Origin: Candidatus Hydrogenedentota bacterium
GTDB taxonomy: Bacteria > Hydrogenedentota > Hydrogenedentia > Hydrogenedentales > JAGMZX01
DNA: 64,000 nucleotides
Assembly: GCA_029556545.1 (NCBI GenBank)
Contig: JAKQEQ010000074.1
Coordinates: forward strand, 1-64,000
Direction of reading: 5' to 3'
This document shows positions 1-8,658 of the stretch, in pieces. The notes beneath the pieces were generated by a model, which did no database searches, had not been told where the DNA came from, and saw only the letters and a list, made by a program, of their open reading frames with translations. A program made the position numbers and the translations under genes. The first letter of the stretch is position 1, and every line of letters starts with the position of its first letter.

Positions 1-2
1 GT

Positions 3-74
3 ATGGGTGGCTACGGCGGTATGGGTGGCTACGGCGGTATGGGTGGCTACGGCGGTATGGGTGGTTATGGCGGA
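3..74 (+). repeat. 18-bp tandem repeat coding for MGGYGG, about four units
   Basis: Unit ATGGGTGGCTACGGCGGT repeats three times perfectly and a fourth time with silent changes (ggttatggcgga). It encodes a flexible Gly-rich linker of the secretin. More units probably lie to the left of the window. Near-identity of the DNA units suggests recent expansion by slippage. Confidence 0.9.
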
Positions 75-1430
75 GGTGGCGGATCCGATGTCACGCAGAT
101 TAGCAATATCTCGGATTTGTTCAGCACGATCAGCGACCTGCAGGTCGGCGAACCGCAGGCCAACCCCGGAATAGTCGGCCTGCGCGATACCGGCACCGGC
201 GCGACCGCGACCACCGGCGCACCCGCGGGCGCGTACGGCGCGCAAACAGGCGCCACGTTAGGCGCAACCACGGAAGGCGCATCGACGTTTGAGAACGAGG
301 CGCCCATTATCGCTTTGCTGAGCCGGCTCGTGGATGACGTGTATGAGCCGGTCACGGAAGAGCGCCTTTCCGAGATGATCTACAACCCGGCGACGAACAT
401 GCTCATCGTAAAAAATACCGCGACCAATCTGGCGAAACTCGAAAAGTACATCGCGGAAATCGACGTCACGCCGCGGCAGGTGAGCATCGAGGCTAAGTTC
501 CTGACGGTCCGCGTGTCGGACCTGGACAAGGTGGGCTTCAAGTGGGACCTGAGCCTGAGCGATCAGAACATGCGCCCGCAGAAGGTGCCCGGACTTGAGG
601 AACAGGGCGCTTTCTACGACTATGACATCAACGGCGACGGTGTGGATGAGCAGATTCCCTTCTACAGCCGGCCGGACGGGACGAACGTTATCACCAACAC
701 GATTACCGATGGGCTGCTGTCCGCCGTGGTCAACCCGGCGCCGTCGCAATCGACGTTCAACTTTGTCGGCTCCATCCTCAATCATGAAGACGGCGACAAG
801 CTCAGCGTCACGTTTGATTTCCTGGACCGCCTCGAAGAGAGCGAACTACTCAGTGCGCCGCGAGTGACCACCATGAATCTCAAGCCTGCGGTGATCGCGG
901 ATTTCACCACCGAGTACTTCGTATACTCCGTCAATTCCCAGGTATACACAACGGACGCGGGATTCGGCGGCACGCCCACGACCGCATTTACCCAGAGCGT
1001 GATCCCGCAGCCATACAACTTCGGCATTTCCCTTTCGGTCACGCCCCAGATCGGCGACAACGACCAAGTGCGCCTGTGGCTGAATCCCGAAGTGCGGACG
1101 CGCATCGGCGAGAAGTCCTTCCCGACAAAGAACATTGTGGGCGACAACGAGTTTGAAAACACCGTCGTGGTGCCAACCACCTCGATGCAGGCGGTGTGGA
1201 CAAACGTCATCGTGCATGACGGCGACACGCTGGTGCTCGGCGGTTTGGTCAAGGACCAGAGCGCGCGGAACGAAGACCGCATGCCCTACCTCGCCAACAT
1301 CCCGCTCGTGGGCTTCTTCTTCCGCGGTAAGGGCAAATCAATTCAGCAACAGAGCCTGCTGATCTTCGTTACGCCGGACATCATCGACCCGTCGGGCGCG
1401 AAGTATTTCGAGTCGGCTTCCAGCTCGTAA
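3..1430 (+). CDS. Secretin domain protein (GspD/PilQ type), 5' end cut off by window
   Basis: Outer-membrane secretin that would form the gated ring of a type II secretion or type IV pilus machine. The reading frame is already open at the left edge, so the ATG at 3 is internal and the true start is outside the window. Visible order: a Gly/Tyr/Met-rich linker (residues 1-25 of the visible part), a short-domain region with SRLVDDVYEPVTEERL and an N-domain-like stretch (about 95-190), then the C-terminal secretin beta-domain. The beta-domain is shown by VTFDFLDRLEESELLSAPRV, by VHDGDTLVLGGLVKDQ, and by the closing IPLVGFFFRGKG...LLIFVTPDII, which is characteristic of the family. It ends with a TAA and a strong hairpin. 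Pseudopilin-like genes of this lineage, such as the one at 8.7-11.7 kb, could use such a machine, but no linkage is visible here. Confidence 0.88.
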   Translation: MGGYGGMGGYGGMGGYGGMGGYGGGGGSDVTQISNISDLFSTISDLQVGEPQANPGIVGLRDTGTGATATTGAPAGAYGAQTGATLGATTEGASTFENEAPIIALLSRLVDDVYEPVTEERLSEMIYNPATNMLIVKNTATNLAKLEKYIAEIDVTPRQVSIEAKFLTVRVSDLDKVGFKWDLSLSDQNMRPQKVPGLEEQGAFYDYDINGDGVDEQIPFYSRPDGTNVITNTITDGLLSAVVNPAPSQSTFNFVGSILNHEDGDKLSVTFDFLDRLEESELLSAPRVTTMNLKPAVIADFTTEYFVYSVNSQVYTTDAGFGGTPTTAFTQSVIPQPYNFGISLSVTPQIGDNDQVRLWLNPEVRTRIGEKSFPTKNIVGDNEFENTVVVPTTSMQAVWTNVIVHDGDTLVLGGLVKDQSARNEDRMPYLANIPLVGFFFRGKGKSIQQQSLLIFVTPDIIDPSGAKYFESASSS

Positions 1431-1458
1431 TCGGTGACACATGACGACGCGCAATACG

Positions 1459-1487
1459 CCGGGCGGCCTGAACTCAGGGCCGCCCGG
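1459..1487 (+). terminator. Hairpin between the secretin gene and waaA
   Basis: Perfect 10-bp inverted repeat: left arm CCGGGCGGCC (1459-1468), 9-nt loop, right arm 1478-1487. The tail that follows (CTTCAATTCC) is only weakly U-rich, so this is either an intrinsic terminator of the secretin gene or a transcript-stabilising hairpin. It argues that the waaA start is after the hairpin rather than at the GTG at 1434. Confidence 0.6.
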
Positions 1488-1499
1488 CTTCAATTCCAT

Positions 1500-2768
1500 A
1501 TGACCTACCTGCTCTACAACGCTGTGGTCCGCTCGTTGGCGCCCGCCCTTGCTCTGTGGCTGCGCGCGGGCCGGCGCCATCGCGCGTTGGCCGCGCGGTT
1601 TGCGCCGCCCGTCCCACAGCTCCAGGCGCGGCCGCTCTGGGTCCACGCCTGCAGCGTCGGTGAGGTCAACACGGCCCGACCCCTGGTCCGCGCCTTGCAC
1701 GAGCGCTTTCCTGACTCGCCGGTCTTGCTGACAGTCTCGACAAGCGCGGGCCGCGCGCTCGCCGAGGGGATGCGCGGCGAGTGCGCCACAACCTGGTTTC
1801 CGTTCGATGCGCCTGCCACGGTGCGCCGGTTTGTCGCGGAAGCGCGGCCGCGCGTACTGATTCTCGTCGAAACCGAAATATGGCCCAATGTCGTGCGCGA
1901 GTGCCGCCGCGCAGGCGTGCCCGTCGTGGTGGTCAATGGCCGCATCAGCGACAAGCACTTCGCGCGCTACGCCCGCTTTCGCCGATTCTTCCGAGAAGTC
2001 TTCGCATATGTTTCCGCCGCCGGCGTGCAGGACGACGAATACGCGCGGCGCATCATCGCGCTTGGCGCGCCCGCCAAGGCTGTGACCGTCACTGGCAGCA
2101 CGAAATTCGACGGCGCGGCGACGCACATTGACCCGCGCGCCCGTGCGCGGGTGCGCCGGGAAAACGGGTTTCAGCAGGACGACCTAGTCGTCGTCTTCGG
2201 AAGCACGCGGCCCGGCGACGAGGCGCTCGCCGCTGCCACTTGGCAAGCCCTCAGGGACGAGTCTCCGCGGCTGCGCCTGGTGGTGGCGCCGCGCCACCTT
2301 GATCGCCTCGACGAGGCCCTCGCACCGTTCGCCGAGGAGCCCGTCTTGCGCCGGTCCGCGGTCCTGCGCGGCGAACGGCCCTCCGGCGAACGCGTATTCT
2401 TTCTGGACACCGTCGGCGAACTCGTGCAATTCTACGCTATAGGGGACGTGGCGGTCGTCGGCGGAAGCTTCCACCCCGGCGTCGAGGGGCACAATCCCAT
2501 CGAGCCCGCCGCGCTCGGCGTGCCCACGGTCTTCGGGCCCTATATGCGTAATTTCGCGGAACCGGCGCGGATTCTGGTGACGGCCAACGCCGCGCGCCGC
2601 GTGCATCAGCCGGACGAACTGCCCGACACGCTGCGCGCGCTGCTGCGCGACGGGACGGCGCGGCGGACACTTGGCACGCGCGGTCGCCGCGCGGTACTCG
2701 AGAACCAGGGCGCTATCGCGCGAAACGTGGACCTAATCGCGGAGGCGCTGAAGGCCGCGGAAACATGA
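1500..2768 (+). CDS. waaA: 3-deoxy-D-manno-octulosonic acid transferase
   Basis: GT30-family enzyme that moves Kdo from CMP-Kdo onto lipid A precursor at the inner face of the cytoplasmic membrane. The 422-residue length is normal for the family. Visible motifs: an N-terminal membrane-anchor helix (residues 1-20), then WVHACSVGEVNTARPLV with the conserved Glu near residue 55, then WPNVVRECRRAGVPVVVVNG followed by RISDKH, and the nucleotide-sugar site VVGGSFHPGVEGHNPIEPAA near the C-terminus. I chose ATG 1500 because the upstream in-frame GTG at 1434 would read through the hairpin at 1459-1487. The gene is proof that this organism makes Kdo-lipid A type LPS. Its right neighbour is an unrelated sugar ABC transporter 63 bp downstream. 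Confidence 0.9.
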   Translation: MTYLLYNAVVRSLAPALALWLRAGRRHRALAARFAPPVPQLQARPLWVHACSVGEVNTARPLVRALHERFPDSPVLLTVSTSAGRALAEGMRGECATTWFPFDAPATVRRFVAEARPRVLILVETEIWPNVVRECRRAGVPVVVVNGRISDKHFARYARFRRFFREVFAYVSAAGVQDDEYARRIIALGAPAKAVTVTGSTKFDGAATHIDPRARARVRRENGFQQDDLVVVFGSTRPGDEALAAATWQALRDESPRLRLVVAPRHLDRLDEALAPFAEEPVLRRSAVLRGERPSGERVFFLDTVGELVQFYAIGDVAVVGGSFHPGVEGHNPIEPAALGVPTVFGPYMRNFAEPARILVTANAARRVHQPDELPDTLRALLRDGTARRTLGTRGRRAVLENQGAIARNVDLIAEALKAAET

Positions 2769-2831
2769 TCGCCGACGGGCGGCGTCGCCGGCGGTGGCGC
2801 GGTCCGACGTCGCTGTGAGAAACGCCGAACC

Positions 2832-3854
2832 ATGCGAGGTATTGCGCATATTGCACTGCGGGCGCGCCACGCGCCCGACGCCCTGCTCCGCGGCCTCGAC
2901 GAGTTGTTCGACCGCGCGCACGCGCGGCTTTGCGGCGACGGGGCGCTCGCCGCATTGTTGCTGGCGCCCGCGCTGACGGTGCTGGTCGTTTTCGGGCTCG
3001 TTCCGCTGTTGGGCGCGCTTTACATGAGCCTGTTCGACTACGAATTGCTCTCCGCGCCCTTTGCCGGGCTCGGGAAGTACGCGCAGGCCGTTCGCGACCC
3101 GGATTTCTGGAGCAGCGTCCGAGTAACGCTCTACTATGTAATCGGAACCGTCCCCGCGACCCTGTTATTCAGCTTCCTGGCCGCCTATGCCCTCCGCCGC
3201 ATTGCCTGGGGGCGCGGCGTCCTCCGCACGCTCTTCTTCCTGCCCTATATCACCTCCGTCGTGGCCGCCGCCATGGTCTGGCGCGCGCTCCTCAACCACC
3301 CCGAGGGCGTGGCCAACCTGATAATGCGCTACGCTGGGCTGCCGCCGCAGCAGTGGCTCATCGAGGCGCGCGGCGTCCTGCACCTGATCAGCGGCGGCTG
3401 GATAGGGCCGGAGATCGGGCCGAGTCTCGCGCTCTGCTGCGTCATCCTTTTTGACATCTGGCACGGCAGCGGATTCATGATTGTCGTCTTTCTGGCGGGA
3501 CTGGCCGCGGTGCCGCGCGAACTCGAGGAGGCGGCGCGGATAGACGGCGCGGGACCGGTCCAGGTCGTGCGCAAGATCACGCTGCCGCTGCTGTCGCCGA
3601 CCATCTTCTTCTTGGCCGTCGTGGGCACGATTCGTGCCTTCCAGGCGTTCAACAGCTTCTATGCGCTGACACAGCGCCCGGACAAGGCGCTCTTTCGACC
3701 CACCACGAACATGATCTTGTTCATCTATGAGAAACTGTATCAGGACCACGACCTCGGCTACGGCGCCGCCGTGGCAGCGCTCTTTACCTTGGCGATAGTG
3801 CTTCTGACGGTAATCCAATGGCGGGTCGTCGGCAAGCGGGTGCACTACTCATGA
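2832..3854 (+). CDS. Sugar ABC transporter permease (MalF/UgpA type)
   Basis: Membrane subunit of a carbohydrate importer of the CUT1 class. It is 340 residues, with an N-terminal cytoplasmic extension of about 45 residues, then six predicted membrane helices beginning at ALLLAPALTVLVVFGLVPLL. The permease-ATPase coupling motif is visible as EEAARIDGAGPVQVVRKITL. Its stop codon overlaps the start of the second permease (ATGA at 3851-3854), so the two are translationally coupled. No ATPase gene is in this cluster, so the subunit must borrow a shared MsmX/UgpC-like ATPase encoded elsewhere. The transported substrate cannot be read from the sequence. Confidence 0.88.
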   Translation: MRGIAHIALRARHAPDALLRGLDELFDRAHARLCGDGALAALLLAPALTVLVVFGLVPLLGALYMSLFDYELLSAPFAGLGKYAQAVRDPDFWSSVRVTLYYVIGTVPATLLFSFLAAYALRRIAWGRGVLRTLFFLPYITSVVAAAMVWRALLNHPEGVANLIMRYAGLPPQQWLIEARGVLHLISGGWIGPEIGPSLALCCVILFDIWHGSGFMIVVFLAGLAAVPRELEEAARIDGAGPVQVVRKITLPLLSPTIFFLAVVGTIRAFQAFNSFYALTQRPDKALFRPTTNMILFIYEKLYQDHDLGYGAAVAALFTLAIVLLTVIQWRVVGKRVHYS

Positions 3855-4678
3855 GCGGCCGGCGCGTCATAAGGCACATGGTCCTTTACGCCCTACTGGG
3901 CGGCGGCGGCTTGATCATGGCGTGGCCCTTTCTGTGGATGTTGGGCACCGCGTTCAAGGACCTCGCGGAGGCGCTGCGGCCGACGCTGTGGCCGTGGCCG
4001 CGGCAATGGCACTGGGACAACGTCCGGGCCACCTTCGCCGCCGCGCCTTTCGGGCGGTACTTCTTCAATTCCTTTCTCGTGGCGGGCGCGGTGACGCTCG
4101 GCGTCGCTTCTACCGCCCTGACCGCCGGATATGCCTTCGCCCGGCTCCATTTTCGCGGTCGCAACGTGCTCTTCGGTTGTGTACTCGCCACGATGATGGT
4201 GCCGTTCGAACTGACGCTGATCCCGAACTACGTGCTTATCTCGAAACTCGGCTGGTACAACACCCACGCAGCCCTGATCGTCCCGTGGTGCGCCAACGCC
4301 TTCTCCGTCTTCCTCATGAGGCAAGCCTTTCTCGGCCTTCCCGACGACTTCTTCGACGCCGCCAAGGTGGACGGCTGCGGTCACTTGCGCTTTCTGGCGC
4401 GGATCGCCGCGCCGCTGGTGAAGCCCGCTCTGGCCACCGTGGCGCTCTTCGCGTTTCTGGGCAGCTACAACGCCCTGCTATGGCCGCTGATCGTCACCGC
4501 CGAGGAATCGATGCGCGTGGTGCAGGTAGGCTTGACCTATTTCCAGGGGGACGCCGGCGCCCAGGTGCACCTGCTCATGTGCGCCACCGCCTTTGTCATC
4601 CTGCCGACCGTGGCGCTATACTTTGTCGCGCAGCGGTATTTCGTGGATGCGGCCCTTGGGGCGGGGCTCAAAGGATAG
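3851..4678 (+). CDS. Sugar ABC transporter permease (MalG/UgpE type)
   Basis: Second CUT1 permease, 275 residues. The ATG at 3851 overlaps the TGA of the upstream permease and is preferred over an upstream in-frame start at 3818. Six helices are visible, starting at MVLYALLGGGGLIMAWPFLW. The EAA loop reads DFFDAAKVDGCGHLRFLARI, followed by the family-typical FLGSYNALLWPLIV. It sits 7 bp before the binding-protein gene, giving the order permease, permease, binding protein. Confidence 0.88.
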   Translation: MSGRRVIRHMVLYALLGGGGLIMAWPFLWMLGTAFKDLAEALRPTLWPWPRQWHWDNVRATFAAAPFGRYFFNSFLVAGAVTLGVASTALTAGYAFARLHFRGRNVLFGCVLATMMVPFELTLIPNYVLISKLGWYNTHAALIVPWCANAFSVFLMRQAFLGLPDDFFDAAKVDGCGHLRFLARIAAPLVKPALATVALFAFLGSYNALLWPLIVTAEESMRVVQVGLTYFQGDAGAQVHLLMCATAFVILPTVALYFVAQRYFVDAALGAGLKG

Positions 4679-4685
4679 AAACACC

Positions 4686-5978
4686 ATGCGCAACGGCGCG
4701 CTTCTGGCGGCATTGGCGATCGGCGCGGCGGCAATCGCGGGTTGCGGCGGCGGGGGCGGCGCGTCCGGCTACCGCCCGGTCAATCCCGACGCGGCCGTGT
4801 TCTGGGACCGGCAGACCACCGAAACCGCCGCGCTGCTTCAGGACATCGTGACCGCGTTCAACGCGCAATACGACGGCATGCCGATCCGGGTCGAGCGCGC
4901 GGGCGGCTACGAAGACATTCACCGCAAAGTGCTTGCCAGCCTTCGCGCCGGTGTGGTTCCGGCGCTCGCCGTCGGGTATCCGAACACCACCATGGAATAC
5001 GTGCGCGCGGACGCCGTCGTCGCGCTGGACGAGTTCATCCACGACCCGGCGCACGGGTTCACCGAGGCCGACCTCGCCGATTTCTACCCCGCTACCCTCG
5101 AGATGAACCGCTATCCGCAATTCGGCGGGCGTATGTACTCGTTTCCCTTCGCGAAAAGCGTGCTGATGCTCTATTTCAATCGCGCCATACTGCGCGCGGC
5201 GGGCATCGAAGCGCCGCCGGCCACGTGGGACGAGTTTCTCGCCCAGTGCCGGCAGGTAAAGGAGAAAACCGGCAAGTACGCCTACGCCATTGACGTGGAT
5301 TGCAGCACCTTCAACGGCATGATGCTTAGCATGGGCGGCGAAGTCTACGCCGACGGACAAACCCTCTACGACAGCCCCGCCGCAGTGCGCGCCTTCCGCT
5401 TGTACCAGACGCTCGCCCGCGAAGGCGTGGCCTATCAGATTGCCGGCGGCTACGACGACGACATCGCGCTCACGCAGGGCGCCGTGGCGTTCACCATGCG
5501 TTCGAGCGCCGCCAGCAGCGGCATCGCGGACGTAATGAAGGACCGCATGGACGAGTGGGGCATGGCCCGCATCCCCCAGGACGACCCGGCGCGCCCGGCC
5601 ACCGTGCTCTACGGGCCGAACTTCGTCCTCTTCAAGACCACGCCCGAGCAGCAGCGCGCGGCCTGGGCGTTCATCAAGTACTTCACCAGCGTCGAGAACA
5701 GCGCGCGCTGGACCCTTGACACAGGGTACCTGCCCGTGCGCAAAGCGGCGGCGGCACACCCGGAGGTGCAGCGGTTGTGGGCCGAGAAGCCCTATCGCAA
5801 GGTCACTTTCGAGTGCCTGCCCTTCGCGCGGCCCGAACCCAACGCGCCCGGGTGGCACGAAGTGCGCGACCTTGTCGAGCGCGCCCTCGCGGATGTGATC
5901 GCGGGCCGTCTGGACGCGGAAGCCGCCGCCGCCCGCTTGAAACGGGACGCGGACACGGCGCTGCAAGAGCGAAAGTAG
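4686..5978 (+). CDS. Extracellular sugar-binding lipoprotein of the ABC importer
   Basis: Family 1 extracellular solute-binding protein, 430 residues. Start at ATG 4686 gives a signal peptide MRNGALLAALAIGAAAIAGC with a lipobox ending in Cys-20, so the mature protein is a lipoprotein. The next residues are a short Gly linker. The body shows the usual two-lobe sugar-binding pattern, with WDRQTTETAALLQDIVTAFN near the N-terminus and FTMRSSAASSGI and YGPNFVLFKTTPEQQRAAW in the second half. It follows both permeases and precedes the ceramidase-like enzyme by 25 bp. The substrate may therefore be a glycan or glycolipid fragment, but that is inference. Confidence 0.87.
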   Translation: MRNGALLAALAIGAAAIAGCGGGGGASGYRPVNPDAAVFWDRQTTETAALLQDIVTAFNAQYDGMPIRVERAGGYEDIHRKVLASLRAGVVPALAVGYPNTTMEYVRADAVVALDEFIHDPAHGFTEADLADFYPATLEMNRYPQFGGRMYSFPFAKSVLMLYFNRAILRAAGIEAPPATWDEFLAQCRQVKEKTGKYAYAIDVDCSTFNGMMLSMGGEVYADGQTLYDSPAAVRAFRLYQTLAREGVAYQIAGGYDDDIALTQGAVAFTMRSSAASSGIADVMKDRMDEWGMARIPQDDPARPATVLYGPNFVLFKTTPEQQRAAWAFIKYFTSVENSARWTLDTGYLPVRKAAAAHPEVQRLWAEKPYRKVTFECLPFARPEPNAPGWHEVRDLVERALADVIAGRLDAEAAAARLKRDADTALQERK

Positions 5979-6003
5979 GGCCGCGTGCGGACGCGGAAAG
6001 GAA

Positions 6004-7389
6004 ATGCGAATGCGAAGTCTATCCTTGGTTCTGGCGATGATTTGCGTGACATGGTGCGGCGCGCAGACCCCGGCGCATGCCGACGAAACGGAGGGGCTGC
6101 GCGTCGCCACCTTCGACATTGACGCAACGCCGCCGGTAGGCAGCGCACTCGCCTATGACCCCATGGTGCGCTCCTGGGACCTCGGCCTGCGCGCGCGCGG
6201 CATCGTGTTGCTCGGCGCGGGCGCGCCGATGGTGCTGTGCGCCATCGATTGGATCGGCGTCGCCAACGAAAGCCATGACGCCTTTCGCCAAGCCCTGGCC
6301 GAGGCCGCCGCGACCACCCCGGACCGCGTCGCCGTTCATGCCTTGCACCAGCATGACGCACCCGGCAGCGACTTCTCGGCGGAGCGGCTTCTCCAGGAGC
6401 ACAATATCCCATCGCGCCGCTACGAGGGCGGCTTCGCGCGCGAACTGCTCCGCCGCCTGCAAGACGCGGTTCGCGACGCCCTCGGCAACACGCAGCCGGT
6501 CACGCATGTCGGCGTGGGCGAGGCGCAGGTGTACGAAGTGGCCTCGAACCGGCGCATCTACGGTCCTGACGGTAAAGTGCGCGCCGTGCGCTACACCACC
6601 TGCGCGGATGTCGCGCTGCGCGCGGAACCCGAAGGGGTCATCGACCCGATGGTCTCGCTCGTAAGCCTCTGGAACGGCGACGCGCCGCTCGTCGTGCTCA
6701 GCTATTACGCCACCCATCCCCAGAGCTACTACCGCACCGGCGTCGCCAACCCCGACTTCCCCGGCGTCGCGCGGTTCCTGCGCCAGCTTGCCGTGCCCGA
6801 CGCGCTCCACGTCCATTTCACCGGCGCGGGCGGGAACATCGGCGCGGGCAAGTACAACGACGGCGCCCACGAGAACCGGCTTGCGCTGGCGGGACGGCTT
6901 GCTGACGGCATGCGTCGCGCCTGGGAGAATACGCGGCGGACGCCGTTGGCCGCCGAGGATGTCGCGTGGCGGGTCGCGCCGGTGGCGCTGCCGCCGGCGG
7001 CCCATCTCTCCGAGGAGGCGCTCGAGGCGGCGTTGCGGGACAAGGACGCGCCGGAGCAGTTCCACGGAGCCGCCGCCAGGCTGGCCTGGCTGCGCCGCTG
7101 CAAGGCGGGGCATCGGATCGACGTGGCCTGCCTGGCGCTCGGACCCGCGCGCATCCTGCACTGCCCCGGCGAACTGTTCGTCGAATACCAGCTCGCGGCG
7201 AAAGCCGCACGGCCCGATTGCTTCGTGGCGATGGCGGCCTACGGCGATTACGGTACGGCCTACATCGGCACGGCCCGCGCCTACGAGGAAGGCGGATACG
7301 AAACGAGCGAACGGGTAAGCAACGTCGCCCCCGAGGCCGAAGAAGTGCTCATGGCCGCAATCCGGGAACTGTTACAGGACCGAGACTAG
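6004..7389 (+). CDS. Secreted neutral/alkaline ceramidase-like protein
   Basis: 461 residues with a clear signal peptide (residues 1-26, ending AQTPAHA). It resembles the N-terminal catalytic domain of neutral/alkaline non-lysosomal ceramidases. Family-like features: an N-terminal beta region RVATFDIDATPPVGSALAYD, a metal-site-like HALHQHDAPGSD (about residue 115), YYATHPQSYYRTG (about 238) and TGAGGNIGAGKYNDG (about 275). Proteins of this family are numerous in planctomycete-like genomes and their real substrates are mostly unknown, so ceramide hydrolysis should not be assumed. The gene is co-directional with the sugar importer, 25 bp downstream of the binding protein, and probably in the same operon. 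Confidence 0.75.
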   Translation: MRMRSLSLVLAMICVTWCGAQTPAHADETEGLRVATFDIDATPPVGSALAYDPMVRSWDLGLRARGIVLLGAGAPMVLCAIDWIGVANESHDAFRQALAEAAATTPDRVAVHALHQHDAPGSDFSAERLLQEHNIPSRRYEGGFARELLRRLQDAVRDALGNTQPVTHVGVGEAQVYEVASNRRIYGPDGKVRAVRYTTCADVALRAEPEGVIDPMVSLVSLWNGDAPLVVLSYYATHPQSYYRTGVANPDFPGVARFLRQLAVPDALHVHFTGAGGNIGAGKYNDGAHENRLALAGRLADGMRRAWENTRRTPLAAEDVAWRVAPVALPPAAHLSEEALEAALRDKDAPEQFHGAAARLAWLRRCKAGHRIDVACLALGPARILHCPGELFVEYQLAAKAARPDCFVAMAAYGDYGTAYIGTARAYEEGGYETSERVSNVAPEAEEVLMAAIRELLQDRD

Positions 7390-7694
7390 GAAGCCCGGTG
7401 GTCGATGCAAGGGGCGCTCAGACGACCGGCCACCAAGAGGTTCTGGTGCTGGTGCGACTGGAATGCGGTCTTCACTTGGACAGGTTTGAATCGACCAAGA
7501 AAAGGGCCCGCATCGCCTGCCTTCCGCATCTCATTTCTGACGTTGCACGATAAACCGCACACGCGCCGCACATTGGTTGCGTCGGAACTCCTTTTCCGCA
7601 GTCTATGCCTGTGTCAAGATATGACGGGGTGCGCGATTCCGCGTGCCGCGGGCGTTCATGATATACTTGGACGATTGACGAGGAGACCGCAGAC
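7390..7694. other. Intergenic stretch, no gene seen
   Basis: About 305 bp without a convincing reading frame or RNA gene. A TATACT box at 7662-7667 could serve as the -10 of the toxin-antitoxin pair, but no good -35 is present. AGGAG-like bases at 7679-7684 are the ribosome-binding site for the gene at 7695. Confidence 0.5.
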
Positions 7695-7928
7695 ATGCCC
7701 TATAAGGGACACGTGAAGGATGGCGTCATCGTTTTTGATGAGCCGGTTGATCTGTGTGACGGCGCGGAAGTCCTCGTCGATATCAGACCCGTGCAGTCCA
7801 ACACGGACGTTGAACGCGGCCCATCGTTTCGGGAGCGATACGCCGCAGTCATCGGCAAGGCTCAGGACCTCCCCGAGGACGCATCCTACAACCACGACCA
7901 CTACCTGTATGGTTCGCCCAAGAGATGA
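7695..7928 (+). CDS. VapB-like antitoxin (DUF104/AF2212-like)
   Basis: 77-residue protein beginning MPYKGHVKDGVIVFDEP and VDLCDGAEVLVDI. That is the short beta-strand pattern (xxVxxGxIVLDxPxxLxEGxxVxV) of AF2212/DUF104 antitoxins. The C-terminal part IGKAQDLPEDASYNHDHY is a conserved tail, seen again in the homologue at 27984-28217, which is also exactly 77 residues. The stop overlaps the start of the PIN gene (ATGA at 7925-7928), the usual arrangement for a co-translated toxin-antitoxin pair. It should bind and neutralise the PIN toxin and probably repress its own promoter. Confidence 0.72.
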   Translation: MPYKGHVKDGVIVFDEPVDLCDGAEVLVDIRPVQSNTDVERGPSFRERYAAVIGKAQDLPEDASYNHDHYLYGSPKR

Positions 7929-8326
7929 CGCGGGCATTCGCGGACACCGCATTCTACATCGCAAGCGCCAATTCCGACGATGCGCTCCACGAAACGGCCC
8001 TCGAAGCGAGTGATGCCTGTGACGGCGGTTTCTTGACGACGGAATATGTCCTCCTGGAACTGGGGAACTATTTCTGCGCAGGCAACCGAAGCCTATTCCT
8101 GAAGCTGCTCCAAATCATCGAGGTGGACCCTGACACGGACGTCGTTCCCGCGTCCTCGAACCTTCACAAGGAAGGAATACGCCTGTATGCCTCTCGGCCC
8201 GATAAGTCCTGGTCATTGACCGACTGTATCTCCTTCGTCGTGATGCGGCAGTACGGACTCACGAACGTACTGACGTCAGACCGGCATTTCGAGCAGGCTG
8301 GTTTCCGCGTGCTGCTGTATCGGTAA
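7925..8326 (+). CDS. PIN-domain ribonuclease toxin (VapC-like)
   Basis: 133 residues, PIN fold. The acidic residues expected for metal binding are visible: the first Asp in RAFADTAFYIAS, a Glu in TTEYVLLELGNYF, an Asp in LTDCISFVVM, and the final Asp in LTSDRHFEQAGF. Proteins of this class cleave RNA, often tRNA or rRNA. It is co-translated with the antitoxin upstream. The frame is complete and every acidic motif is present, so this copy looks active, in contrast to the degraded homologue at 27221-27987. Confidence 0.82.
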   Translation: MTRAFADTAFYIASANSDDALHETALEASDACDGGFLTTEYVLLELGNYFCAGNRSLFLKLLQIIEVDPDTDVVPASSNLHKEGIRLYASRPDKSWSLTDCISFVVMRQYGLTNVLTSDRHFEQAGFRVLLYR

Positions 8327-8394
8327 GCGCGTGGCCGTATAGTCCCGTCGCAAGGTCCTCCTTTCGTCGCCTGGAAATTTCCGCGGCGCGCGCG

Positions 8395-8630
8395 TATACT
8401 CATCCTTGTCGGTCGCCCAGGCCCGTCGGCGCACGGGCCGGCGCCAAGAGGGAACCCGGTGTGAATCCGGGGCTGCCCCGCAGCGGTAAGCAGGAACGAA
8501 CGGCGCGTTCTGACGCACTGGCTCCCGCCACAGGGAGTTGGGAAGCGGCGCCCAGTAGGACCCGCCGGCGCAAGCCGGTCCCGCCTGTAAGCCCGAAGAC
8601 CTGCCGGCAAGAAACAACCTGAGTTGTTGG
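8395..8630 (+). ncRNA. Cobalamin riboswitch with its promoter -10 box
   Basis: A leader of about 220 nt carries the cobalamin-aptamer landmarks in order: GCCAAGAGGGAACCCGGTG, GAATCCGGGGCTGCCCCGC, AGCGGTAAGCAGGAACGA, and the 3' B12-box region GTAAGCCCGAAGACCTGCC (8587-8605). TATACT at 8395-8400 is a plausible -10. A perfect 6-bp hairpin AACAAC-CTGA-GTTGTT (8613-8628) follows the aptamer and lies just before the ribosome-binding site GAGGGAGGG (8641-8649). It is placed to act as the regulatory hairpin, suggesting control of translation start. High adenosylcobalamin should shut off the gene at 8659. Confidence 0.93.
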
Positions 8631-8658
8631 CCAATCCTTCGAGGGAGGGTAGCCGAAC

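Noticed and set aside
3-74. Possible CRISPR-like array
   Set aside because: The 18-bp units are contiguous, with no spacers, and code for a Gly-rich linker in frame with the secretin.
7470-7510. tRNA-like bases GGTTTGAATCGACC
   Set aside because: The flanking bases do not pair as a T-arm and no acceptor or anticodon stem can be drawn.
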